DNA from: Salvelinus alpinus
Taxonomy: Eukaryota; Chordata; Actinopteri; Salmoniformes; Salmonidae
DNA length: 64,000 bases
NCBI RefSeq assembly: GCF_045679555.1
Contig: NC_092115.1
Span: 33,979,596-34,043,595, forward strand
Direction of reading: 5' to 3'
Shown here: in pieces, positions 51,364 to 62,103 of the stretch
Position numbering within the stretch: the stretch's first letter is position 1
Layout of the letters: the number at the start of each line of letters is the position of its first letter
Notes under the pieces: generated by a model
Told to the model about the DNA's origin: nothing
The model's input: only the letters and a program-made list of their open reading frames with translations
Database searches by the model: none
Translations under genes and position numbers: made by a program

Positions 51364-54300
51364 AAATCAAATCAAATCAAATTTTATTAGTCACATACAC
51401 ATGGTTAGCAGATGTTAATGCGAGTGTAGCGAAATGCTTGTGCTTCTAGTTCCGACAATGCAGTAATAACCAACAGTAATCTAACCTAACAATTCCACAC
51501 TACTACCTTACACACACACACAAGTGTAAAGGGATAAAGAATATGTACATAAAGATATATGGATGAGTGGTGGTACAGAACGGCATGGCAGATGCAGTAG
51601 ATGGTATAGAGTACGGTATATACATATGAGATGAGTACTGTAGGGTATGTAAACATAAAGTGGCATAGTTTAAAGTGGCTAGTGGTACATGTATTGCATA
51701 AAGATGGCAAGATGCAGTAGATGATATAGAGTACAGTATATATACATATGAGATGGGTAATGTAGGGTATGTAAACATTGTATTAAGTGGCATTGCTTAA
51801 AGTGGCTAGTGGTACATTTTTACATAATTTCCATCAATTCCCATTTTTAAAGTGGCTGGAGTTGAGTCAGTATGTTGGCAGCGGCCGCTAAATGTTAGTG
51901 GTGGCTGTTTAACAGTCTGATGGCCTTGAGATAGAAGCTGTTTTTCAGTCTCTCGGTCCCTGCTTTGATGCACCTGTACTGACCTCGCCTTCTGGATGAT
52001 AGCGGGGTGAACAGGCAGTGGCTTGGGTGGTTGTTGTCCTTGATGATCTTTATGGCCTTCCTGTGACATCGGGTGGTGTAGGTGTCCTGGAGGGCAGGTA
52101 GTTTGCCCCTGGTGATGCGTTCTGCAGACCTCACTACCCTCTGGAGAGCCTTACGGTTGTGGGCGGAGCAGTTGCCGTACCAGGCGGTGATACAGCCCGA
52201 CAGGATGCTCTCGATTGTGCATCTGTAGAAGTTTGTGAGTGCTTTTGGTGACAAGCCGAATTTCTTCAGCCTCCTGAGGTTGAAGAGGCGCTGCTGCGCC
52301 TTCTTCACAACGCTGTCTGTGTGGGTGGACCAGTTCAGTTTGTCCGTGATGTGTACACCGAGGAACCTAAAACTTTCCACCTTCTCCACTACTGACCCGT
52401 CGATGTGGATAGGGGGGTGCTCCCTCTGCTGTTTCCTGAAGTCCACAATCATCTCCTTTGTTTTGTTGACGTTGAGTATGAGGTTATTTTCCTGACACCA
52501 CACTCCGAGGGCCCTCACCTCCTCCCTGTAGGCCGTCTCGTCGTTGTTGGTGATCAAGCCTACCACTGTAGTGTCATCCGCAAACTTGATGATTGAGTTG
52601 GAGGCGTGCATGGCCACGCAGTCGTGGGTGAACAGGGAGTACAGGAGAGGGCTCAGAACGCACCCTTGTGGGGCCCCAGTGTTGAGGATCAGCGGGGTGG
52701 AGATGTTGTTACCTACCCTCACCACCTGGGTGCGGCCCGTCAGGAAGTCCAGGACCCAGTTGCACAGGGCGGGGTCGAGACCCAGGGTCTCGAGCTTGAT
52801 GACGAGTTTGGAGGGTACTATGGTGTTAAATGCTGAGCTGTAATCGATGAACAGCATTCTCACATGGGTATTCCTCTTGTCCAGATGGGTTAGGGCAGTG
52901 TGCAGTGTGGTTGCGATTGCGTCGTCTGTGGACCTATTGGGTCGGTAAGCAAATTGGAGTGGGTCTAGGGTGTCCGGTAGGGTGGAGGTGATATGGTCCT
53001 TGACTAGTCTCTCAAAGCACTTCATGATGACGGAAGTGAGTGCTACGGGGCGGTAGTCGTTTAGCTCAGTTACCTTAGCTTTCTTGGGAACAGGAACAAT
53101 GGTGGCCCTCTTGAAGCATGTGGGAACAGCAGACTGGGATAAGGATTGATTGAATATGTCCGTAAACACACCAGCCAGCTGGTCTGCGCATGCTCTGAGG
53201 ACGCGGCTGGGAATGCCGTCTGGGCCTGCAGCCTTGCGAGGGTTAACACGTTTAAATGTTTTACTCACCTCGGCTGCAGTGAAGGAGAGCCCGCAGGTTT
53301 TGGTAGGGGGCCGTGTCAGTGGCACTGTATTGTCCTCAAAGCGGGCAAAAAAGTTGTTTAGCCTGTCTGGGAGCAAGACATCCTGGTCCTCGACGGGGCG
53401 GATTTCCTTTTTGTAATCCGTGATTGACTGTAGACCCTGCCACATACCTCTTGTGTCTGAGCTGTTGAATTTCGACTCGATTTTGTCTCTGTACTGAGAC
53501 TTGGACTGTTTGATTGCCTTGCGGAGAGAATAGCTACACTGTTTGTATTCGGTCATGCTTCCGGTCACCTTGCCCTGGTTAAAAGCAGTGGTTCGCGCTT
53601 TCAGTTTCACGCGAATGCTGCCGTCAATCCACGGTTTCTGGTTTGGGAATGTTTTTATCGTTGCTGTGGGTACGACATCGTCAATGCACTTCCTAATGAA
53701 CTCGCTCACCGAATCAGCATATTCGTCAATATTGTTGTTGGACGCGATGCGGAACATATTCCAATCTGCGTGATCGAAGCAGTCTTGAAGCGTGGATTCA
53801 GATTGGTCGGACCAGCGTTGAACAGACCTGAGCGCGGGAGCTTGTTGTTTGAGTTTTTGTTTGTAGGCTGGAATCAACAAAATGGAGTCGTGGTCAGCTT
53901 TTCCGAAAGGGGGGCGGGGGAGGGCCTTATAAGCGTCGCGGAAATTAGTATAACAATGGTCTAGTGTTTTTCCAGCCCTGGTAGCACAATCGATATGCTG
54001 ATAGAATTTAGGGAGTTTTGTTTTTAGATTAGCCTTGTTAAAATCCCCAGCTACGATGAATGCAGCCTCAGGGTGTGTGGTTTCCAGTTTACAAAGAGTC
54101 AGATAAAGTTCGTTCAGGGCCATCGATGTGTCTGCTTGGGGGGGAATGTATACGGCTGTGATTATGATTGACGAGAATTCCCTTGGTAGATAATGCGGTC
54201 GACATTTGATTGTGAGGAGTTCTAGATCAGGTGAACAGAATGACTTGAGTTCCTGTGTGTTGTTATGATGATCACACCACTTCTCGTTAATCATAAGGCA

Positions 54301-54863
54301 TACCCCCCCGCCCCTCTTCTTACCGGAAAGATGTTTGTTTCTGTCGGCGCGGTGCATGAAGAAACCAGCTGGCTGCACCGACTCCGTTAGCGTCCCTTGA
54401 GTTAGCCATGTTTCCGTGAAGCAGAGCACGTTGCAATCCCTGATGTCTCTCTGGAATGCTACCCGTGCTCGGATTTCATCAACCTTATTGTCAAGAGACT
54501 GGACATTGGCGAGTAGTATGCTAGGGAGTGGAGCGCGATGTGCCCGTCTCCGAAGCCTGACCACGAGACCGCCACGTTTTCCCCTTTTTCGGCGTTGCAC
54601 AGGGTCGCCGGCTGGGATCAGATCCATTGTATTGTGTGGAAGGCAGAACACTGGATCCGTTTCGGGAAAGTCATATTCCTGGTAGGAACGATGATGAGTT
54701 GACGTTAATCGTATATATTCAGTAGTTCCTCCCGACTGTATGTAATGAAACCTAAGATTACCCGGGGTACCGATGTAAGAAATAACACGTAAAAAAACAA
54801 AATACTGCATATTTTCCAAGGAACGCGAAGCGAGGCAGCCATCTCTTTTCGGCGCATAACCTC
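51364..54863 (-). mobile_element. full-length L2-type LINE, 3.5 kb, with large intact frame
   Basis: Complete from the 5' end (CGCCGAAAAGAGATGGC, read on -, near 54855) to the 3' tail AATAAAATTTGATTTGATTT at 51364-51390. Flanked by the 7-bp duplication caaattc (51357-51363 and 54864-54870). It inserted in a tRNA-derived SINE, whose two halves lie on either side. The 3' UTR (51364-51894) contains a near-repeat of the tatagagtacggtatatac block near 51607 and 51727. 5' part of the protein is frame-shifted (see CDS). Confidence 0.93.
51895..54810 (-). CDS. LINE endonuclease-reverse transcriptase, ~971 aa open frame
   Basis: Non-LTR retrotransposon protein that nicks target DNA and copies its own RNA in place. 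Numbered from a TTG at 54819 (first ATG at 54810 is codon 4): APE-type endonuclease ~100-320, with LANVQSL at 103-109, CFTETWL at 133-139 (catalytic Glu), VAGDFN to 261, and ADHDSILL at 308-315. RT ~515-800 with [18 protein letters not shown] at 657-667, APQGCVLSP at 716-724 and FADD at 746-749. A C-terminal domain ends near RLLNSHH. All catalytic motifs look intact. The first ~30 residues are probably not native: another frame from the ATG at 54842 (MAASLRVPWK, then a hydrophobic stretch) looks like the family N-terminus and is lost at a 2-bp TA insertion near 54711-54716. Confidence 0.95.
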   Translation of the reverse strand: MQYFVFLRVISYIGTPGNLRFHYIQSGGTTEYIRLTSTHHRSYQEYDFPETDPVFCLPHNTMDLIPAGDPVQRRKRGKRGGLVVRLRRRAHRAPLPSILLANVQSLDNKVDEIRARVAFQRDIRDCNVLCFTETWLTQGTLTESVQPAGFFMHRADRNKHLSGKKRGGGVCLMINEKWCDHHNNTQELKSFCSPDLELLTIKCRPHYLPREFSSIIITAVYIPPQADTSMALNELYLTLCKLETTHPEAAFIVAGDFNKANLKTKLPKFYQHIDCATRAGKTLDHCYTNFRDAYKALPRPPFGKADHDSILLIPAYKQKLKQQAPALRSVQRWSDQSESTLQDCFDHADWNMFRIASNNNIDEYADSVSEFIRKCIDDVVPTATIKTFPNQKPWIDGSIRVKLKARTTAFNQGKVTGSMTEYKQCSYSLRKAIKQSKSQYRDKIESKFNSSDTRGMWQGLQSITDYKKEIRPVEDQDVLLPDRLNNFFARFEDNTVPLTRPPTKTCGLSFTAAEVSKTFKRVNPRKAAGPDGIPSRVLRACADQLAGVFTDIFNQSLSQSAVPTCFKRATIVPVPKKAKVTELNDYRPVALTSVIMKCFERLVKDHITSTLPDTLDPLQFAYRPNRSTDDAIATTLHTALTHLDKRNTHVRMLFIDYSSAFNTIVPSKLVIKLETLGLDPALCNWVLDFLTGRTQVVRVGNNISTPLILNTGAPQGCVLSPLLYSLFTHDCVAMHASNSIIKFADDTTVVGLITNNDETAYREEVRALGVWCQENNLILNVNKTKEMIVDFRKQQREHPPIHIDGSVVEKVESFRFLGVHITDKLNWSTHTDSVVKKAQQRLFNLRRLKKFGLSPKALTNFYRCTIESILSGCITAWYGNCSAHNRKALQRVVRSAERITRGKLPALQDTYTTRCHRKAIKIIKDNNHPSHCLFTPLSSRRRGQYRCIKAGTERLKNSFYLKAIRLLNSHH

Positions 54864-54945
54864 CAAATTCTTATTTACAATGACGGCCTACGCCGGCCAA
54901 ACCCGGACGACGCTGGGCCAATTGTGTAGCCTTAGTACATCTGGT
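54864..54945 (-). mobile_element. SINE body fragment, split by LINE
   Basis: Read on -: CACAATTGGCCCAGCGTCGT, then ccgggtttggccggcgtagg and ccgtcattgtaaataagaat. The tRNA-like head is missing. The 3' tail lies at 51318-51363. Confidence 0.82.
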
Positions 54946-57330
54946 ATGTCATCTTGGTAATTGGACAGTACACCACGATGGAATTAGTGTCGTTTCTAAA
55001 ACAATCCAAATAGTTGCGGTAGTGCAGAAAATACACCTATAATTATCTGACAGAAGTTGAATCAGGGATTTCTTCCCAGCATGTCATCCAGCCAGTGTAC
55101 TTTGTGGAATCAACAGAACCATAATTCTTTGTTATCAAGAGAGGACTTCTCTCTCTCGCCAGTATTCTCCCAATCCCCGTGAGTTCTGTTGCTTGATGCA
55201 TTTTTCCCACTTTGTGTGTGTGTGTGTTGTTCCAGAGCGGCGCACACCTGTCTACCTCAAGGCTAAATAGGCCACAGTGAGCAGCCTCTCATTGCTGGCT
55301 GGAACTGCAGCTCCGCGAGTAGTAATACATTAGAGGGCTTGTCATTTTGCTTTATTGAAGCCCTCTGACAACCCATTAGACACTTAGCAGGGTCAGAGGT
55401 GTCAACCTGCTCTGACTGACAGATGGAGGGTGGATGGAGGGAGGGATGGACAGATCATGACACAGACGAATTGGTCTGCTCCCTAAGTCAACTACCAGCT
55501 CCTACCCTGGGGCACCTCGGCACACAATCGGGAGAGCTGGACATACTTTGTATCACATTTTATTCCACTTTTTGGCACAGAAAAATGGAAAACAAGGTCA
55601 TACAATACTTACAGTGTTATAAAGCGTTAGACTTAGAACACAGGGCAGTGTAACGTGGCCTTACATTCCTGTTGGTTTTTCGTTTATCCTTTATAATTGC
55701 ATCTCAAAAGAAGGACAGCAAATTAAAAAGGAACGCAAACATATTTGCAATTGTGTGTGTGCGTGTGTGTTTTTTTCAATCTATTTAAGAGTGAAAATGA
55801 GTAACTAATTAGCATATGATTTCAGGTATGACAAGAGGCCGTGTGTGTGTTGCACGGTCCGGACCACCAAACTGCAGACAATTTGGATGAAACTGCATTG
55901 GATGGAAATAATGGCACAAAGCAGTCTAAAGTCTCAAATCCTTGTTAAGACCCTCCATCTTTCAAACTAAACTGGATCACACCAAGAATCTCTTATTCTT
56001 TTATCCTGTCTAGATCCTCTAATCCTCCAGCCATTTTCCATCCCTTTCTCCTTTTCTCATTTCAAACGAGCAACTGTTTGGTTGTCCGGCATTGGAACGT
56101 TGAGAATTTGTCCCCTCTTCCATGAAAAGAAAAGTAACTATATTGAAGAGAAAAAAGGGAAAAGAGAGGAACAGCTTGGCAGAGCTAAGAATGCAACTGG
56201 ATCTGTTTAAGTGTGATAATGAGGTGTTTTCTCTGCTCGGAGCTTGTATTGACATGGAGACTAATGATTTCCACACAGTAAAACACTGAGGGAATAATGT
56301 GGAGGGTTGGGAAAGACAACACGCAGTGATTACACTTGTAGACAATCCAAGATGCTTAACTACTACTATATTGCTTGAAATGAGACAAGAAGTCAGTCAA
56401 TCGCAGACTGACCCATACACTTCCAGGACATAAACATTTAAATGCCCGTTTTAAAAATGGCAAAAAGTTTATTTGAAAAAATAAAACGTATAAAAATTAT
56501 GATAATTTCAATTACTTTCTAGACAGAAAATATGCAACTGATGGATAGGTAACTTAGCAGTGATGTCATGATGTCAGAACCGGCAATGGTGGAAAGACAA
56601 TCAGTGATATTGGGACATTGAGAAGAGATGAGAGAAATAGAAAAGTAAGACTCTTTTTGGTTATGTACCTCCCTCCATTCTTAGATTTTCCAATATGAGA
56701 AATAATGCAATCTATGTTAACCCCTCCCCCCTTCCTTAATGGGGACTGCGGGGGGGGGGGGGGGGGGCACCCCAATGGGCACAGGAGGGGTGAGGGGGGG
56801 GTTGGGAGTGGGGGGGGGGAGCACCCCAATAAAAACAGCACTAAAATGCAATTACAGCGCTGTGAAGAATGGGACTTGTCAGTAATTTGCTGGCTAAAAC
56901 CAAGGAGATTGCAGGTCTGGGGCAGCTTGGAATTCTGAGCCTGTGTGGGAAAAGCAGTGGGAAGGCAGGCAGCGCCCTTTGTGAGGTAATTACTGGAACT
57001 AGCAGAGGCCAGCGCCAGTCCCTGCTAATGATAACCCCTCTACTGGGGGACTCCCCATGCTAGTCACCTTGTCATTGATACACCCTATCGGGGACACACA
57101 CGCACAGACGCATGCACACATGCACACATGCACACACACTTTATGCATGCACAGCCGTAAGGACAGCGTGCACGCACCCACACATAATCAGTATTGACGA
57201 CATTTTAAAACATAAATTGACATAAATCCTGCTGTAGTATTGTAAGTGGTCTCGTATGGTGATTTAGAGCACAGAAAATGTCTATCTTAGTTGTGTTTTA
57301 CGCAGTGTATTTTTGTAACTGCTTGGTTTA
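54946..57330. other. no recognised gene; poly-G tracts
   Basis: Contains G-runs at 56750-56767 and 56812-56819 and scattered short frames without conserved motifs. No transposon termini recognised. Confidence 0.4.
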
Positions 57331-57593
57331 CAGATGTAGGATCTTAATTTGAGCCTGTTCGGTACAGCAGGAAAATAATCCTGCAGCAACAGAACGTGTG
57401 AATGTTTATGTGGATAATAATTAATAGACATTTTTGTACAGGTTTATACATTTTCTGTTTGGGCAAATCAAGTCTGAATTTTCAAAGTGGAAATTACAAA
57501 CTTTACAAGACTATTAAAAACTCAAATACACTAAAACTTTGCATTTCCTGCTTTGCATGAAAACAATCATCAACAAAAGAGATCCTACATCTG
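57331..57593. mobile_element. MITE with GATGTAGGATC termini
   Basis: Left CAGATGTAGGATCTTAATTT; right end reversed TCAGATGTAGGATCTC. TA precedes the left end; the right flank has lost it. Interior without genes, about 263 bp. The family is common in salmonid sequence. Confidence 0.75.
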
Positions 57594-57747
57594 AACCTGT
57601 CCAGTTACTACAGATGCAAGTGATCTTAATAGGAAACGTCTCTGCCATGAGCTGCAGTACAGGGTCCTTGTTGAATGAGTGACTGAATACATGAATGAAC
57701 CCATGTTGTCCCACATTGATAAGACCAACTGAGAGGAAATCCATGCA

Positions 57748-58175
57748 CAGGGTTGGGTAGGTTACTTTATACTGTAATACATTATAGTTACTAGTTACCT
57801 TTCCAAAATTGTAATCAGTAAGGTAACTTCTGGATTACCCAAACTCAGTAATGTAATCTGATTATTTTCCCCTTAAGAGGCATTAGAAGAAGATAAAAAG
57901 GATCCACCCAACGCATTTCATCATATTGGTCTCTGACTTGTGGTCAGACAAACTTAAACTTGCACCTTTTTTCAATGCTGATTTGAATGTCATTGAGAAT
58001 ACAGAAAGGTGTTTTTTTTTTTTGCAAACATCCTTTCTAAATTTAAACGTAATTCAATAAGTAATCATCTAGTTTTTCAAAAGTATCTGTAGTCTTTTTG
58101 CTGGTGACATGCTGTAACTGATTGCAGAAAAAAAATGTAATCAGATTACATGTAATCAGTTAATCCCCAACCCTG
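57748..58175. mobile_element. hAT-type MITE with perfect 8-bp duplication, 428 bp
   Basis: Ends CAGGGTTGGGTAGGTTACTT and, reversed, CAGGGTTGGGGATTAACTGA. Flanks tccatgca at 57740-57747 and 58176-58183 are identical. Rich in TAATC/GATTA motifs. No coding sequence. Confidence 0.93.
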
Positions 58176-58295
58176 TCCATGCATGTCATACCTGTTGAAC
58201 TGCTTCAGGTTAGGAGGTGAAAAGGTGACTGATCATGTCTGCTCCCACCTCCCTGCCCCGCATCCTACCTTGGTCCTAGCTGACCTTTTGTCAAC

Positions 58296-58482
<187 letters not shown>

Positions 58483-58847
58483 ATAAATGCACACATCATT
58501 AGCATCCCCCTTGCTATTATCCTCCCCACATTTGTAAAGTACAAAGGTGGCAAAATTCCTTTGTTCACAACAAGCACTTCAAAAGAAAGAAGAATGGTCT
58601 ACAGGTGCCACAGCTCTCCTGATTGTTGCTCTCATCTGTAGAAAGCCAGGGGATAGCCCCAACCAGCTCATTCAGGGCAGGTGACACACTTCTCATGTTT
58701 CCCCTCCATGGCTGTAAAATATTAAATTGGCTAGGGCCGTGATTGCCACAACTAAAGCTATAAGATATTTCACAGCAACAGAACAGAGGCATTTGTATCA
58801 GCAACTGAGTCACCATCCAGTAAAAAGTTACCATATAAACCTAAACA

Positions 58848-58942
58848 TATATATATATATATATATATATAGACTAAACCAGGGTATATATATATCTATA
58901 TCTATATCTACTGTATATATATATATACAGTATACATATATA

Positions 58943-58976
<34 letters not shown>
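58848..58976. repeat. (TA)n-rich microsatellite
   Basis: TA runs with interspersed tatatctatatc and ctgtata variants, partly palindromic (ctactgtatatatatatata cagtata). Confidence 0.9.
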
Positions 58977-58977
<1 letters not shown>

Positions 58978-59394
58978 CTTGCAAGTGATAATCTTTTGCA
59001 CTTCCATATTCTAAAGACATTTACTGTAGGCCTCAATAATACTCACACCTCAATCTAGCATTATCAACATAGTTTACCTTACAAGTGTAGAATAATGAGT
59101 TAGTCTATAATCATGCCGTTATGTCACTCACTGCTTTGCTCAAAGCTGGTGTGTGGAAGTTTAGTGAATGTGGAGCAATATTGCACTGGATCTGAAACAC
59201 ACATGCACATCAGCAGATTTACTTCAAAGTCCTAACCATAATGAAATGTCCACACATTCAAGTAGCCTGCTCTGTATATCCATTATTGTGGCAGATGTTT
59301 GGGACGTAGGATGTACGAATAGTGCTTTGACGACCACATTCTTTCCCAACTTGCTGTTCAATGTCAGGAATTAGTCCCATTGCTATGAAATGCC

Positions 59395-59575
59395 ATCAGC
59401 AAGGGTTCAAATCTCATCTAGTCAGGTAGAAGTGTTGATTTGATTCAATCATAGGCCCCATTCCCACTAGGGGATCCAGAGTCTAAGGCACTGCATCGCA
59501 GGGCTAGAAGCGTCACTACAGACCCTGGTTTGGTCTCAGGCTGTATCACAGTTAAATAAAAAATATATAAAACAG
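59395..59575 (+). mobile_element. tRNA-derived SINE remnant
   Basis: Block with AGTCTAAGGCACTGCATCGC, AGGGCTAGAAGCGTCACTAC and AGACCCTGGTTTGGTCTCAG, then gctgtatcacagttaaataa. This is the tRNA-like head of a salmonid SINE joined directly to its A-rich tail; the central GGCCCAGCGTCGTCCGGG body (present at 54864-54945) is deleted. Box B GGTTCGAATCC is changed to GGTTTGGTCTC. Confidence 0.75.
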
Positions 59576-59756
59576 GAGATATAAAGGAGAGTCTGAGGAG
59601 CAGGGTGACGGATGTGACTTCTACTTTTCAATTCAGATGACATCCTTGTCTTACCTTTCATTGTAGCTGGCAACAGTGACAGTTTTGGTCCACAGCTGAA
59701 ATTGACCTTACATACAGTAGCCACTAGCCAGTAAGGACAAACTATTCCACAATATC

Positions 59757-60542
59757 CAGGTTTTCATCTAAACTTTTTATGAAAATAAAGTACATGTGGG
59801 ATAAATAATGTAATGACAGGCCTGATAGAAACATTTTTCTGTAAACTTTCAAAATTTTGAGAAACCAAGATATGCTAGAGAAGGTGGGGCTGTTGTGTGT
59901 CATAAAATGAATTATGCAGGAAATGTTGGTGGAAAAGCTTGTATGAGAAAATGTTGATATAATTATGCGATGACATGTTGTGTGGTCCTTCCACTATGAG
60001 TCGTCAGAAAACACATGCAGTTTATTAGGCTACAGATGAAATAAATGATGATGAACTTCACAGTGGTGAAAGTGCAAGGTGATGAGCTTGATGCTACTTT
60101 CCAATCAATATTCTGGTGTCAGGATCATCGATGCTTGGCTGATATTTGACAAATAACAATAATATCGCACTTTTTTCAATAATAATTTCGTCATGTAGGC
60201 TATAAATACGCTCTCGCCAACAGTGCACCGATAGCACTGTTTGCTAGAGCGCACACGCCAATACTAGAGCGGACACACGCTATATAAGCCCCCGCAAAAT
60301 TGTGGGAAAACCATCAGTTGAAAATGTGTTTTTAACCCATTTAACTTCTATTCTTTATTCTGTCCGTGGGAATATAAGAGTAAAATGTATTTCTATGTGC
60401 AGTACGTCCCACGCAAATACTTTTATCTGCAACAAGTCATTTTGATGGAAACACATCTCAAGTGGGAAAATGCGCGTATTGTTTTTATCCGGATTTTAGA
60501 ATATTCGCATGAAAATCTGTCGCCAATTGGATGGAAACTTAG
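59757..60542. mobile_element. possible MITE with weak inverted ends
   Basis: Left (caggttttcatctaaacttt) and right, reversed (taagtttccatccaattggc), resemble each other, and the inner caacaagtcattttgatgga and gtgggaaaatgcgcg blocks look like dispersed salmonid repeat. Target duplications not found. Confidence 0.4.
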
Positions 60543-62103
60543 CTAATGACAGAAAGTTTTCTGGAAAACAAATTACAATTTTGAATAAACCAACCAAACT
60601 ATATTACACTATTGAATAATGCAACAATTCACAAGCAGGTACAGTACGTGCAGACAATTAAAGGGTTTATTTTCCTGCCTGAAGGCTACACTCATTACAT
60701 TTGAGCATCAAGACAAAAGCACAGAGTTACTATAACAGCAAGTCTTCATCAAGTAACATTAACCTATCAAAAATAAACGATTAACCCTTTTAAAGTACCT
60801 GACAAAATTACAACAAACCAGGCTTCATTTTTATCAATATCATGCAAATCATTACATGTGGTAAAAGCAAATTGCAGCTGAAAACATGGGTATAAGTGAA
60901 TTCACCCCAAGGAGCTGTATTATATGGAAGCTCATTCCCACCACCAAAATAATACAATAACATAAAATAGATCATGATTTGTCAACTATTAGTCTGCGCT
61001 TCAGTCTGATCAACTGTAGCCTACTGATAACAACCACAGTTGCAGGTAGCCTTTGCTGCAGGTAGCCTACTATAATTCCATCTGGGCCTGGCCAGGGGAA
61101 ACATACCATCATGTTTTTATAACCTAAGCTATGTATTTATAGCCTAAAATAGGCCCATTTATTTGTGATCTGAGAAAATGTAAATTTGATCAAATTTGGT
61201 GTATATTCCCTCTTCGGGTGGCTAGTCTACCTAGAGCTTTTTAATCAAACAATAACAACACAATAGTGATGACATACAGTGCGAGTACCGTTTTAATTAC
61301 TGATGCAAAGGCCTACATGATGTAACCCTGCAAACAGCAAGCGCTGTTTGTTTTTGGTTTGTTTTTGTCAAATCCCAGTTGTTGTCTCTTTGTCTGTGTA
61401 AATGTGTCCAGGAGTAAAACAAACTAACAACATATGACCTGATTGTAGCCCATATACATTTTATTTATATATTTTTTACAGCTGATTTAATACTATGTCA
61501 TATGCTACAACTAAGGTCCGGAGGCAGGAAAAACTCTGGGCCCCAGGAAAACAATTCCCCCCACCACCCCAGGACTTGTGGCGCCACCTCTGAAATCCCC
61601 ACACAGTGTTACAAATGAAAAAACATATCCCGTTCGTATGATCTACATTTGACATGTTTCTGGTGGTGGGGATGAGCTTCCATGGTTTACGTGGCTCATT
61701 GCAGCTGGCAGCTACTGCGACAATTTCAGATTGTAACAGGCTGTTACTGCAATTTCAGGTCAAATCTCATTAAAATAAGTCTCAAATATTAAGAAAATGT
61801 CAATACATTTCAGCTGTTTCAAAAAACTTTGCTCTGCTATTACCGTTTATACTGTAGGAGTGTTGGCTCAACCAGACAATACAGTTTACACTACGTCGCT
61901 TCAAGGGGGGCAATTGTTAGCTAGTGGCATGCGCTACCGCCATAGCAAGTATGCAAGTTTACATTTGAGTTATATGTGTAGCAGACGGTATTTTTACGAA
62001 AATTATAATAAGTGTGAAGAGGCTCTTAGATGATCAAATCAATATTTCTTTGACACTCTTATGAATTATAAGTGCACTAGGATACTAGCTATTACATATG
62101 TAG
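60543..62103. other. no recognised gene
   Basis: AT-rich. The frame at 61797-62033 (78 codons) has no recognisable motif. Confidence 0.4.

Noticed and set aside
51895..54819. 974-codon frame as a host gene
   Set aside because: Endonuclease and FADD-type reverse transcriptase motifs, a TTTGAT tail and target duplications show it is a LINE. The listed first residue is a TTG codon, so the first ATG is three codons in.
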